A stretch of 25,000 bases of DNA. It comes from Armadillidium nasatum (lineage: Eukaryota > Arthropoda > Malacostraca > Isopoda > Armadillidiidae). Of this stretch, positions 1-14,710 are shown in pieces. The position numbers were made by a program, and so were the translations under genes. Location: the NCBI GenBank assembly GCA_009176605.1, contig SEYY01003243.1:1-25000 (forward strand), in the 5' to 3' direction. Position 1 is the first letter of the stretch, and each line of letters begins with the position of its first letter. The notes under the pieces were generated by a model. The model was given only the letters and a program-made list of their open reading frames with translations. It was not told where the DNA came from and did not search any database.

Positions 1-90
<90 letters not shown>
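1..90. repeat. (TA)n microsatellite at window edge
   Basis: Uninterrupted TA dinucleotides from the first base. The tract continues outside the window, so its length is unknown. Apparent Ile-Tyr reading frames through this and the other TA tracts are artefacts. Confidence 0.98.
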
Positions 91-93
<3 letters not shown>

Positions 94-187
94 AAGTCAG
101 TTTTTCTCTGGCTTAGGGGAACGAGGTTCGTCCCTCGTTCTCGCGTGTGTACTGCAAAGTATACAAATCGAGGTTCGAACCTCCGAT
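91..187 (+). repeat. tRNA-like pol III box pair, possible SINE head
   Basis: An A-box-like tggcttagggg lies at 109-119 and a B-box ggttcgaacct at 172-182. The B box sits inside a short stem (gaggttcgaacctc) that looks like a T arm. A hairpin with acgagg/cctcgt arms lies between them. The 63-nt spacing from A box to B box is longer than in a normal tRNA, and no clean acceptor stem is visible. A decayed tRNA-derived SINE head is therefore more likely than a working tRNA gene. It lies directly after the TA tract, and a retroelement 3'-tail motif follows about 370 bp downstream (553-600). That would make a long SINE if the two belong together, which is unproven. Confidence 0.3.
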
Positions 188-552
188 CCAGTTACCTGAA
201 CGGACATAAAAAATTGTCGTTTGTAGGAGATTTTCTGTAGTTAAATAATTACAGTTTACGGAAAGGTGTATTATTACGCTAATCTCAATACTCACATATC
301 GCTTAAAAACATAGCCAACACTTACAACATTACATGCTATTTTCAACACATACAATATCATATTCTCTCTAAATTGCTCCTACAGAGAAGGTCGCCTATC
401 AAGGATTTGAAACCACGCCCACCGGTGGAAAAAATAAAACTTGATTGGTCTGTACCGGAGCAGGGTTCCCCTATCCAAAAACCCAAATAATCTGTGTAAC
501 TTATCATCTTGGTCAGAAATAACATATAACTCAATTTCCCTGGCTAAGAACC
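188..552. other. intergenic, no gene seen
   Basis: Short open frames occur on both strands but resemble nothing I recognise. A weak B-box-like string (ggatttgaaacc, near 402-413) could belong to a decayed SINE. Otherwise nothing is identified. Confidence 0.5.
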
Positions 553-718
<166 letters not shown>

Positions 719-767
719 GACTTGTGAAGCTCTCCCAAATAATGTAGCAAATTTAATAATGAAAAAT

Positions 768-787
768 TATTTATTTCCATAGCAGTT
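768..787 (+). repeat. left target-site duplication
   Basis: TATTTATTTCCATAGCAGTT is repeated exactly at 1247-1266, directly after the poly(A) of the truncated non-LTR element. The match stops at both ends: 767 differs from 1246, and 788 from 1267. Confidence 0.9.
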
Positions 788-1246
788 ATAAACTGTCCGC
801 TCTTTCTAATTCTCTTGATTCTTTATCTTTGCAGTTGTTGGTGCCTTGTCACTTTCTAAGGTACTACAGTGGAAATGCTCGAGGGAACTATCCACCCGTG
901 TACCTCCACCTTTACGGCGTCCTCGCAGCACAAGGGGTGCAATGTCCGCGCATCAATTTTGCGTGGACATAGGCAACTCCAGCTTGTCCGCTGTGGTGCC
1001 TCTTTCTTTCCTGCCACCTCTGTCTTGTGGAACTCTCTTCCATCTTCTGTATTTCCCTCTGCATTTAATCTCAATTTCTTTAAAGCCCGCGTCTGCGCCC
1101 ACCTGAAAATTCGCGTTAGGTGGGTACTGTAGGGGTGTTTTTATTTTCTGGATTTTGTACTCTATTTACTTTCATTTTTTTCTTTTAACACCCCCTCCTT
1201 GAATAGGGCTTTGCCCGTGAGTGGTGGTGATGTGTAAAAAAAAAAA
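788..1246 (+). mobile_element. 5'-truncated non-LTR retrotransposon insertion
   Basis: The insert is about 459 bp, flanked by a perfect 20-bp direct repeat (768-787 and 1247-1266) and ending in an 11-base A run (1236-1246). It carries the C-terminal end of a jockey/CR1-type reverse transcriptase protein and a short 3' UTR with the tail motif tagggctttgcccgtgagtg. Missing 5' sequence, a poly(A) tail and a long target-site duplication are the classic marks of target-primed reverse transcription. It belongs to the same broad family as the elements at 1985-3049 and 23484-24996. Confidence 0.88.
838..1132 (+). pseudogene. non-LTR reverse transcriptase, C-terminal fragment
   Basis: One frame reads CSRELSTRVPPPLRRPRSTR. 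After a frameshift near 960-1000, another reads FFPATSVLWNSLPSSVFPSA and continues to a stop at 1130-1132. Both parts align with the C-terminus of the better copy at 23484-24920, which has CSSELSRCIPPPLRRARATR and KVWNTLPSSVFPTSFDL. This region lies downstream of the polymerase domain in jockey/CR1-group proteins. It is part of a dead insertion, without catalytic residues and with a broken frame. Confidence 0.85.
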
Positions 1247-1266
1247 TATTTATTTCCATAGCAGTT
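1247..1266 (+). repeat. right target-site duplication
   Basis: Exact second copy of the 20-bp sequence at 768-787, directly after the poly(A) at 1236-1246. Confidence 0.9.
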
Positions 1267-1794
1267 CCTGTATAATGGTTCGGTTCTAAGTTAAACTTAC
1301 CATAGACGTTTTCTATTCACCCAAGTTTTACTTAAAAACTAATCTTTCTAAAAATTTGGGAGAAAAAGTGTGTTCTATTCTTCACTTTAGCAGCTAAAAC
1401 TCCCCGATTTCTCTGAGAAAATGACGTCTGAACCGTAGATTTCTTAGAAATCCTGAAGATACTTTTTGATATAACTAAATTCCCCCTAAATATTTAGATT
1501 AAACAAATCCATTTTCGTAGCTGCCATTTTTATCTCGATGTTTAAAGTTTGTCATTTTATGTCAATTTTTTAAATATATTTAATAAATGAGTTAAAATAT
1601 ATTGTGATTTTCAAGATTATTTATAAATTTTAGTTTTATACGAATACTAGTAGGGCACATAAGTAGGTCAATCAATCAGTATAACTAGCCTTCTTAGAAA
1701 ATAACTTTTTCCAGTACCGTTATTTCTTCTTAATTTGTCAACAATAGACTTTATTATTATTTTGTTTTGGCTGCTTACAATTCTCTAACAACAG
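1267..1794. other. intergenic AT-rich DNA
   Basis: No coding homology seen. The last 50 bases are pyrimidine-rich and end in ctaacaacag, which could act as a branch point and 3' splice site for the candidate exon that follows. Confidence 0.5.
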
Positions 1795-1923
1795 AATATT
1801 CATGATCCTGCGTCTGTTGAATATATTTGGAATCACCATGTTGAATTGGAATCAGCTGACTCGAAAACATATGATAATTTAGAAAATTTTGGAAAACTAT
1901 TATATTGTGTAAACAAATCGTAA
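1795..1923 (+). CDS. candidate terminal exon, unknown product
   Basis: After a splice-acceptor-like ttctctaacaacag, one frame stays open for 42 codons to a TAA at 1921-1923. It includes NIHDPASVEYIWNHHVELES and NFGKLLYCVNKS. In such AT-rich DNA this length with Trp, His, Cys and Pro residues is mildly unusual. I do not recognise the product. No start codon, upstream exon or nearby AATAAA was found, and a degenerate non-LTR element begins about 60 bp downstream. It may be a real 3' exon, a piece of an unrecognised transposon, or chance. Confidence 0.25.
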   Translation, partial: NIHDPASVEYIWNHHVELESADSKTYDNLENFGKLLYCVNKS

Positions 1924-1984
1924 GATGCACTGAAAAAAGGTTAAAAAAACATACGAAAATGGCTCGCCACTAAATTTTTTGGAA

Positions 1985-4351
<2,367 letters not shown>

Positions 4352-4429
4352 AATAAATAAAAAAAATAAAATATAAAAAATATATATAAATATATATATA
4401 TATATTTTTTTAATTTTTATATTTAAGTA

Positions 4430-4632
4430 AACTCCATGTAGCCTCTATATTTTGAGTGTAAGGTGCAGTTTGAGGATCCACAAAATTTTTACTGGGGTTC
4501 AAAGTAAGATTTCAAAAAAATTTTTTTAAGCCATTTTTTGGGCTAAAAAACTTAAACTGGGTATTATACCCAGGGTATATCTAAGGGGGGCTCTGCCCCC
4601 CGTACCCCCCCCGTGAGTGATGATGATATTGT
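4430..4632 (+). repeat. possible SINE or LINE-tail fragment with GC-rich hairpin
   Basis: A short GC-rich island in AT-rich DNA. At 4584-4603 there is a self-complementary ggggggctctgcccccc, followed by a run of C and then cgtgagtgatgatgat. This ending matches the 3' tail motif of the elements at 553-600 and 1193-1235 (GGG..TCTGCCC then GTGAGTGRTGRTGA). Upstream of the hairpin I see no reverse-transcriptase coding sequence and no clear pol III boxes. It may be a SINE sharing a LINE 3' end or a severely truncated LINE. Confidence 0.4.
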
Positions 4633-4682
4633 CGACTACTTTCCATTTCTAAAATATGGGGTATTTTCCATTTAAAAATATA

Positions 4683-4688
<6 letters not shown>

Positions 4689-4763
<75 letters not shown>
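4689..4763. repeat. (TA)n microsatellite, about 75 bp
   Basis: Alternating TA between an AT-rich left flank and CGTTATCAATTTC on the right. Confidence 0.96.
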
Positions 4764-4764
<1 letters not shown>

Positions 4765-5429
4765 GTTATCAATTTCACAAAATCCAGATAAAACGTTGAA
4801 ATCCCCCTCATTCTTTAAAAAATAGGATTCAATAAGGCGATTGAATTTTTTTATTTGAAATTGAAAATGAAAAGAATTTTTTCAATCAATTGTATGTTGA
4901 TTAGTTATGTGCATATATATTGCATTGCTAAAATTGCATCTTTGGACATCTGATTTATGTTGCTCAACCCGAAACTGCAGTGTTTTAAAGTTTTCGCCGA
5001 AACGTTACGTTATGCTAGCATGTATCACAGGAAACATTACATACTCCCCCTCCCCTAGATCTTTCGGTAGTTGTGGTATTGTTATTATAAATTTCATGAT
5101 TGTATTGGGAAAAGTGAAAGTGATATTAATATTGCTTATTTAAATATAAAGTGAACCGAAATTTAAAATTGAGTCATTGAACGGAATAACGATAAGGGAA
5201 TTAGATTGAGTATATGGCATTGGGTTTTTTCCTTTTCACTTAGAACTCTTTAGTCTAAAATCCTTGAACATTAAATTTATATTTACAAAAGTGCTCTTCA
5301 AGTCTTCATTCTTTCTTTTCTCTTTGCAATTCTTTGCTGTACAATGTTACGTATAAGAATCTTTGACAAACCATTAACTCTACAAAACAAATAACAATTT
5401 TACGAGTTGGTGATTACATATTTAATATA
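4764..5429. other. intergenic AT-rich DNA
   Basis: A 78-codon open frame at 4907-5143 resembles no family I know. Nothing else was identified. Confidence 0.55.
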
Positions 5430-5590
<161 letters not shown>

Positions 5591-5781
5591 TATATCTACA
5601 TGTTTAAAATTTCCCTTTGTTTTTAAGTTTTCCATTTTTAGATTATATTAATGATCTTTTATCACGTTTAAAAACAAAAGGCTTTGTTTCCTTTATTTGT
5701 TTTTTAGATTATTCATGTGTATCATCCTTAGTAGTTTTATTTCTGTTTTAATAGATAATTTAAATTCACATTTCATTGGGA

Positions 5782-7026
<1,245 letters not shown>

Positions 7027-7032
7027 GAGTAG

Positions 7033-7066
7033 TTCATAAGTCATGGTACAAACTTCGACCATAAGA
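7033..7066 (+). repeat. possible transposon terminal repeat
   Basis: It begins TTCATAAGTCATGGTACAAA. The same 34 bp, with one mismatch, occur in inverted orientation at 16712-16745, and both copies lie within about 12 bp of a (TA)n tract. This copy lies about 490 bp upstream of the mariner-type transposase start, so it may be that element's left terminal repeat. I did not find the matching right end near 8600-9000. Confidence 0.45.
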
Positions 7067-7556
7067 CCTAAGCACGCCTACAAACATATTTGTCTCCGTA
7101 AACATAGGACTGAAAATATACCGTATAGGAGAAATTAGCAGAATAATAGGTTATGAAACAGCTTTACAAATCACCTAGCGATTATGCATACATAACCTTA
7201 TTTTGGTACATGTCAGAAGTATTATTTAGTATTATATCTTATGGATACCTCTTGGTGCATAGTATTCGGTTCAGTACTGTACGTACAACCCGACCTAGTA
7301 AATTGGGACACGTAGTCACCAGTTCATCAATCAGACACGCCCATGTAGCATACATTCAGACCCAACTGTTGTTAGGTCATCGTACACAGGACAGCAATAG
7401 ACTAACACAGAGGTAACTGGAATTGACCACATGAGGTTAACGACAGTAACATGCGCACATGTTCGGATGGGGCCATCTCAGTTTATCCGGATCATGTTAA
7501 GATGTATGGACTTTTAACGTGGGGGATTAATTAAGTGTCGTTCCACTGTGTATCCA
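7067..7556 (+). other. 5' flank of mariner-type transposase
   Basis: Less AT-rich than the surrounding DNA and similar in character to the transposase region that follows. It probably represents the 5' untranslated part of that element. No promoter motif can be named with confidence. Confidence 0.4.
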
Positions 7557-8615
7557 ATGGAGGGACCATACACTAACAGAGAGAATGGGCACGTTCAATA
7601 CATTTACGGGAGAGCGGACGAGATTGTTGGAAGGGCTACACGCATGTATGCAGCATTGTTCCCACACCGTCGCCAACCAGATAGTAGCACGTTCAATAGG
7701 GTCTATTATCGTCTCATGGAACATGGCAGCTTCGTACATAGACGACGATCAGGAAGATCTCAAATCATAGCACCCGATATGGAGCTTAGTCTATTACAGA
7801 GTGCGGAACAATCACCGGAAAGGTCCACAAAGAGGATTGCTAAGGAGGAGCAATGTGTTAGTCATAGTAGTGTGTGGCGGATATTACATGGACAACAACT
7901 GTATCCATACCACCTGCAACGTGTCCAAGGTCTAAATGACGCCGACTTTTCTCTACGGCAGACATTCTGTGAATGGATGGTAGGGTGACTTGCAGTAATC
8001 CCACACCATTTAAGACGCATACTATTTACTGATAAAGCTACCTGCTTCGGTCGGAACGGCATTGTTAATCACCACAATACCCATATGTTGTGTGACACAA
8101 ATCTCCACGCAATACATGTTTACACTGAATGTGTGGTTAGGGGTAGTGGGTGATCGTATTCTTGGACCGAACATCATACGTGGACATCTCAATGAACAAA
8201 CGCCGGTTTCTGTGGCGTGAATTACAAGACATGCTCGATGACGTTGACCTCCAAACACGTCGTCGTATGTGGTTCATGCACGATGGTGAGCCGGCACATT
8301 TCTGTCACTGTGTAATGCGCCACCTGAACCCTGAGCTAGGCAGACATTGAATTGGCCGAGAAGGTTCTATGGCCTGGCTCCCAAGATCACCCGATTTAAA
8401 TCTATTGAACTTTTACATTTAAGGCAATCTCAAAACGATTGTGCACGCAGAACTGGTCGATACAGAGAAACAGCTATTACATTAGATTGGAGATGCCTGT
8501 AATTGACTGCACAATGCCGCAGGAACGTTTCAAAGAATCCACCTAATCCCTTGTAAAGACGTCTCCGATGATGCATCGAAATGCAGAGGGCAATATTTCG
8601 AGCATCTTCTGTAAT
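7557..8615 (+). pseudogene. Tc1/mariner-IS630 type transposase (DUF4817 + DDE), broken
   Basis: The first ATG of the frame is at 7557. Residues 1-55 or so resemble the DUF4817 helix-turn-helix common in arthropod transposases: TNRENGHVQYIYGRA, MYAALFPHRR and FNRVYYRLMEHGSF. A second helix-turn-helix follows (ALTERNATE frame not needed: KRIAKEEQCVSHSSVWRILH). After a TGA at 7986-7988 the same frame continues with LFTDKATC (catalytic Asp codon at 8031-8033). After two more frame changes between about 8140 and 8200 comes MWFMHDGEPAHF (Asp codon 8282-8284), then a TGA, then LPRSPDLNLLNFY (Asp codon 8393-8395). The second and third Asp are 36 residues apart, within the range of this superfamily. 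The C-terminal end reads as far as CRGQYFEHLL near 8610. All three catalytic Asp survive, but at least three stops and two frameshifts make it inactive. Confidence 0.88.
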
Positions 8616-9249
8616 AGTAACCTAAATAACCCAAAATAACCTAATAAATAACGTAAAATAAAGTTTTGTATGCACATGCTGTGGCTGATTATCCCACTGT
8701 ACTGTGATGATCCCTTCCGTTACCTGTGTATGTACCCTGCTTTTGCTGCAGATACTCGTAATTTATTCCATGTGGCCGTGTCGGATTGGTGCACTGGCGT
8801 CTGCGTGCTCCTCATTGCTAGATATGATTGCAGGTACATATCTGATACATCATCCACTACACCTTCACTGTAGTTCAAATGCGGCACCACACATGCCAAC
8901 CCCAAACTCAAGCACATATTCATTATTAACAAACACGCCCATATCTCCTATGCCATGAGCGTTGCCAGCTAGGGGAGGTAGCTTATAATTTTATAAATCT
9001 TACAAGAAAAGAAGCAGACATATTAAACTAGAAACATTTGCATAGATAAGGAAATAATTAATATTTAATTTATTTTTATTTTATTAATACTATAGAATAT
9101 CAAATACAAAATGAAATGATGAAAAATTCACAGTTTCAAACAGTTGCAAATAGCTTATATTAAAAAAGTAATTTTTTTTGGTTCATGGCAAATTTATCAT
9201 ATACTGTTTGAAAAAAAAAATCATAAATTTCAAGCACAAATTTTCTGTG
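8616..9249. other. transposon flank and AT-rich DNA
   Basis: 8616-8960 has the same balanced composition as the mariner-type element and is probably its 3' flank. From about 9000 the sequence is AT-rich with no recognised gene. No inverted partner of the 7033-7066 repeat was found here. Confidence 0.4.
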
Positions 9250-10395
9250 TATATTCATCATAGCCATCTCGTTTAACCTGTCTTTTCCCATAGTGCTTCG
9301 TAGCCATGTCTTGACCCTTCACACAGTACTGAAAGAGCACTTTACTATACTGGTGGTGCATGGCTGAGCGAGTTGTATTATCAGAGCCCTTTTTGTCGCT
9401 GGAAAGAAAAGTTCAGTCTCCCTTAAGACTTGGGAGACAACAAGATCTTTTAGTTCTTCACTACTCAGTTTCTTGTCTTTCCAAAAAACTTTGTACCAAA
9501 GTTCCAGCTCTGTTTCTAAGTCCATCTAAATGGTAAAAGCTGTAAAATGAAGCTGCCTTTTCCTTTAATTCATTGATTGTCATGAGTAATATGTGGAAAG
9601 GATGTAAATATGTCAGTGCAAAGGCAGGTGTATATTCAATAGAAAACCGTAATTCTAAAGAAGAGGTTATAGAATCCAGATACGGAATTATTAATGATCT
9701 TCAATATAACTCCGTGGAATTTGTTGCTGGATGGTTGCTGCTGTGTTGCTGTGCTGCTGCCTACCAACAATCTGTGGTATATTCAGATCCAGTCTCAGTT
9801 ATTCGGTGATTTGATTAGCTTCTTTTTAACATTTCACTTGTACTTTGTATTCATCTTTACGATGATGCCTAACCATTTCCACAATGCGTTGAATGTGCTG
9901 CGAGGTTTTGGCGATATCCAAGGTTTTGGATCGGAGAGCATTCACAACAGGCTCTAGCACCACAGAGTATCGCAGCCGTGATGAATGACGACTTACGTGC
10001 AGCTGAATGCACCTGAAAGCCACTTTTTCTAGTGGCGGCATTTGCTTTAATAGAAAAGGTTTTTAACACTTGCATTATTCGTGCAAAGTGCTCCTTAAAC
10101 ACTTTGAGACACTTGTGTTTTTCAGACCATCTGGTCTGGCATAGGCTTGGGATGTTTGGCATTAATTTTCTTCTCAAGACCGACTTGCGGAAAACGTAAT
10201 AATGTCCTTTATAGTTCTCACAGTATTGTGGATTTCTGGTATTGTGTTCAAATAATTTACTACCAGATTTAGTTTGTGTGTAGAACAATTAAAGAACAAA
10301 GCTTTTTATACTTTTCTCGCAATATTGCTTGGACCCCACATTCTTTGCCAGACATCGTAGAACAGCCATCGAAACCCAACCTTTCAGCACTTCCT
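9250..10395 (-). pseudogene. hAT-superfamily transposase (ZMYM1/THAP12-like type), broken
   Basis: Reading leftwards on the minus strand from 10395, a frame gives GFDGCSTMSGKECGVQA, a motif of the hAT catalytic region. It continues through RWSEKHKCLKVFKEHF and, in another frame (about 10000-9826), VVLEPVVNALRSKTLDIAKT. The C-terminal dimerisation domain is at 9525-9250: ELELWYKVFWKDKKLSSEEL, FFPATKRALIIQLAQPCTT, CSFSTV, a stop, then RVKTWLRSTMGKDRL. This resembles animal proteins related to the '52 kDa repressor of the inhibitor of the protein kinase'. The N-terminal zinc-finger part is missing and the middle is shortened. At least one stop and several frame changes are present. I did not recognise terminal inverted repeats. 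Confidence 0.85.
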
Positions 10396-10844
<449 letters not shown>

Positions 10845-10849
10845 ATATA

Positions 10850-10906
10850 TAATATAATAACAATAATAATAATAATAATAATAATCATCATCATTATTAT
10901 TATTGC
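10850..10906. repeat. compound AAT/ATC trinucleotide repeat
   Basis: AAT units, then ATC units, then ATT units, followed by CAACAACAAC. An imperfect compound microsatellite next to a TA tract. Confidence 0.85.
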
Positions 10907-11150
10907 AACAACAACCCTACCGCCTGCATTACATAAAACACTAAATATTTAGAAAAAGATATAAAATAGTACCTAGTGTCAGCCTGATAATCCACAGAAA
11001 AGGAAGCAGACTTCACTGATGACTGGTATTTATTCTGCAGTGTAATGTTCTAGCAGCACCTTCTGATGTGAAAGGATACCCTGAAGGACACTGTGCAGTG
11101 AAGAGAGAAGGATATAAGCAAAAGGAATGCAAACTAAAAACCTTTGCAAT

Positions 11151-11497
11151 TGACAAAACTAACAAAACAAGAAAATAACAACATGGCAACTATTGCTATT
11201 TTGAGCCAAATTCTCACCTGTGCTGGTCAAACAAAATATTGCTTGAGTTGCAATATTAGTGATGATGTATAATACACTGTAATGTCTGTAAACACAAGTT
11301 GATGTTATAAAAGACGAAGTTGATAACAGTATTTACGGCAATATGAAAAATGCACGATGATCACAGAAAAAGGCCTAGGTCGAATGATGCTATATTTTCG
11401 TGAGTTCCACGGTGCACACCAACCCGCGCGGTGAATTGGTTCTAGTTCCACAGTCAAAATTATTATTTTGTGTAGAGTGAGGAGTCCTGCTACTACA
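11151..11497 (-). repeat. 3' LTR of the gypsy element
   Basis: On the plus strand it runs from TGACAAAACTAAC to GCTACTACA, so it has TG...CA ends. Positions 11156-11497 match 15651-15991 with four substitutions and one 1-bp indel. The right-hand LTR lacks the terminal TGACA present here, which marks this copy as the complete one (347 bp). It should hold the element's polyadenylation signals, but I could not pick one out on the minus strand. Confidence 0.93.
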
Positions 11498-11523
11498 GAA
11501 CCCCCCACCAAAAATGGCAGCAG
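11498..11523 (-). promoter_or_regulatory. polypurine tract (plus-strand primer site)
   Basis: On the minus strand the sequence ggtggggggttc directly precedes the 3' LTR start (TGTAGTAGC). A G-rich purine run in this position is the usual primer for plus-strand DNA synthesis in LTR elements. The pol stop codon lies just upstream at 11524-11526. Confidence 0.7.
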
Positions 11524-14500
11524 TTAAAGACAGAAACGAAGAGGAGGTCGAACAGTTCTGCCACTCTTTGTTCGACGTAGGATAGGAGGACGAGGAGCGG
11601 TACCATCAGTCGAAGGAGAGGAAGAACCTGAAGAACGTTGTGAAGTAGGCGGTGCAGGCGGAGCTGGTGGTGAAGGGAGGTGGTGGAGGTGAGTCGGTAG
11701 AAGAAGAAGGAGGAGTAGGAAGAGTAGGAGAGGAAGGGCGATCTGGCACAGGTGGTGTTGGAAGTGCGACAGGAATGAGAAGAGGAGACTCTTCAAAATC
11801 ATCCGGAGGATCCGGGGAAGATTCAAAAAAGGCAGGTTTAAGCCTATCGACAGAGAAAACTTCCGTCCGACAAGGGAGCTGAAGAAGGAAGGTTTTCTCC
11901 CGACGACTTAAAACCTTGTAAGGCCCCAAATATCGAGCTTGCAGCGGAGCTCGATGAGCATCGAGGCGGACGAAAACATGTGTACATGTTGCGAGGTCTT
12001 TCGGAATGAAAGAGTGTATGCGAGCGTGAGGGCGTGGAACAGAAGGTTTCCACGAAGCAGAACATTGACGGAGGCGAGAGAGATAAGTGTAAGGGTCGGA
12101 AGACGCAGGAGAAACCGAAGGGTCAAAGAATTCCCCTGGAAGACGAAGAGGAGAACCGTAAACCAATTCGGCAGAAGTACACTGGAGGTCCTCTTTCATC
12201 GCAGAGCGAATCCCGAGGAGTACGAAAGGCAGTGCCTCAGTCCAATGTTCCGAGCGAGGATGAGCAGCCAGAGAAGCCTTGAGCTGACGATGAAAGCGCT
12301 CCACCATACCATTAGCAGCAGGATGGTAAGCAGAAGTTCGAATGCGAGAAGTGCCGAGAAGAGACATAAAATCACGCCAAAGAAATGACTCGAACTGACG
12401 ACCCTGGTCAGTTGTGATTGTCTCCGGCACACCATAACGAGAGACCCAGTGAGCTAAGAAGGCCTTAGCAACTGTTTCTGCAGTTATGTTGGGAATAGGA
12501 ATAGCCTCCGGCCAGCGAGTGAAACGGTCGACGCAGGTGAGAAGGTAAGAGCAACCATCTGAGGGAGGAATAGGACCGACCAGGTCAACGTGAACATGTT
12601 GAAAGCGCTCACCTGGAGGCAGAAACTCACCAAGGGGAGCCTTGGTGTGACGATGGACCTTGGTCCTCTGGCAGGAGAGGCAAGCGCGTGCCCAAGTCTT
12701 GAGATCACTCTGCATGTTCGGCCATACAAAACGTGAAGCAACCAGCTTCTGTGTGGCCGAAATCCCTGGATGGGCGAGGTCATGCAGTGAGTGGAAGACC
12801 TGTTTCCTGAAGGAGGAAGGGACCAATGGTCGAGGAGAACCTGTAGAAGTATCACAGACGAGTGGTCGAGCAATACCAGGCAGGTGAAGAGATTGAAGAG
12901 AAAGAGAAGTAAAATCAGGAAGAGAGATGTCCTCTGACTCCTGTGCAACTGCCATGCCCTCGAAATCTACCGGGGATAGAGAAGAACTTGCGTTAATCTC
13001 TATCCGAGAGAGAGCATCAGCAGTGTGGTTGTCGATGCCGTGAATATGCCGGATGTCAGTGGTGAACTGAGAGACATATTCCAGGTGGCGCGCTTCTCGA
13101 GGTGAATGACGTTCGTTACGAGACTGCATAGCGAAGATGAGAGGCTTATGATCAGTCAGAATGTGAAAAGAACGTCCCTCGAGAAAATAGCGGAAGTGTT
13201 TGGTAGCCAAATACATGGCCAAAAGTTCCCTACTGAAGGCACTGTACCGTGTCTCAGCAGGTTGAAGTTTTTTAGAAAAGAAGGCAAGAGGCACCCACAT
13301 CTCATTCTGGTATTGCTGCAGGACACCCCCGACGGCAAAATCGGAAGCATCTACCTGAAGGCGAGTGGGAGCAAACTCCTGCGGAAAGACGAGAAGAGTA
13401 GCTTCAGCCAGAGCAGACGTTGCGTCAGAGAAAGCCTGCCGAGCAGCATCCGACCAAGTGATCTTGGTAGATTGACCCCTCTTTTTCCCCTTCAGCAGAG
13501 AAGTAAGAGGTGTCAGGAGAGCTGCAGCCGAAGGAATGAAACGATGATAAAAGGTTATCATGCCAAGAAATTGTCGAAGTTGACGCTGTGTTTCAGGAAG
13601 AGGGAACTGTCGAATGGCAGAAACCTTATCCTGAAGGGGAAGAACTCCTGAAGGTGAAATAGTGTGCCCCAAGAAGGTGAGTGACGGAACACCCAAGACA
13701 CACTTGTCAGGGTTCACTCTGATGCCAAATTCCTGCAGCCTGGTAAAAACAGCCTGCAGGTGAGACTTGTGGAGCTCAGGAGAGGAGCTGGCAATGAGGA
13801 GGTCGTCGAGGTATGCCCAGCAGAAAGGAAGACCGCGGAGCACAGAGTCCATAAAGCGCTGGAAGGTCTGTGCAGCGTTCCTGAGGCCGTAGGGCATGCG
13901 GGTATACTCAAACAACCCGAAGGGAGTAGTGATGGCTGTTTTAGGAATATCCTCCGGGGCCACAGGGATCTGATGGTAAGCGCGAACCAAATCCACTTTG
14001 GAGAATATGTTACAGCCGTGCAGATGGGAGGTAAAGTCCTGAATGTGTGGCAGAGAGTATCTGTCAGGCACAGTCGCAGCATTCAGGGCACGATAGTCCC
14101 CACAGGGCCTCCAGTCACCTGGAGTAGCCTTGGGAACCAAATGAAGAGGAGAGGACCATGCTGATTTCGAAGGGCGAATAATGCCGAGTTCAAGCATGTG
14201 GTCAAACTCAGCACGAGCAACCTTAAGCCTCTCAGGAGCGAGCCTTCGAGGACGAGCGAAAACAGGGGAGCCTGAGGTCTCAATGTGGTGCTGCACATTG
14301 TGCTTGACCGGGGCTTCTGAAGAGCAAGGCTTAAGGAGTGAGGGAAAATCCTGAGAAAGCATGGTAGAAAACTCAGAAGAGGTAGAAGGTGAAGAAGGTA
14401 ACACCGAAGAAATGCTGAAGTGTGGAGTCGAAAATAAACATCCCTGAGCAGAGAGGGAAGTGCAGTTGTCGATCAAGCGCCTGTGGCGCAGATCCACAAC

Positions 14501-14710
14501 TAACCCGAAGTGGGACAGGAAATCTGCCCCTAGAATGGGTTGGGAGACCTCAGCAATTGTGAAGATCCAACGGAAACACCGTCGAAGACCTAAATCCAAG
14601 GTTAAACTTTTTTCGCCATGCGTCGCAATGGCAGAGCCATTGGCTGCAAACAAAGAAGGACCAAGGAAAGAGGTGGAAGAAGAAGTATAGAAGTGTAAGC
14701 CTTCGGCAGG
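11524..14710 (-). pseudogene. pol: gypsy pol: RT, RNase H, integrase (two frame breaks)
   Basis: A 1015-codon frame (14653 to 11606) is open without stops. Numbering from 14653: the RT palm has Asp221 in [12 protein letters not shown] and YLDD at 281-284. RNase H shows Asp435 (VDASD), Glu476, Asp501 (LTDHKPL) and Asp546. The integrase zinc domain is His624-x3-His628-x29-Cys658-x2-Cys661. The integrase core is Asp690 (VDLVGP), Asp749 (TTDQG) and Glu785 (NGMVERFH), giving D-D-x35-E. A GPY/F-like segment (YLGPYKV) lies at 908-914. Upstream, this frame is offset from protease near 14700-14712. At the other end, the basic tail (RRTKSGRTVRPPLRF, to a TAA at 11524-11526) is in another frame, entered near 11665-11680 in a proline-rich stretch. 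All enzyme cores look intact; the two breaks would prevent a normal full product. Confidence 0.93.

Noticed and set aside
4907..5143. 78-codon open frame
   Set aside because: No recognisable motif, AT-rich context, and length not unusual by chance.
8670..8958. Overlapping open frames downstream of the mariner-type transposase
   Set aside because: No homology recognised; probably non-coding flank of the dead element.
12484..12948. Minus-strand 154-codon frame inside pol, Leu-rich, as a possible envelope-like membrane protein
   Set aside because: It lies entirely inside the integrase coding region in another frame; its Leu/Ser richness follows from that.
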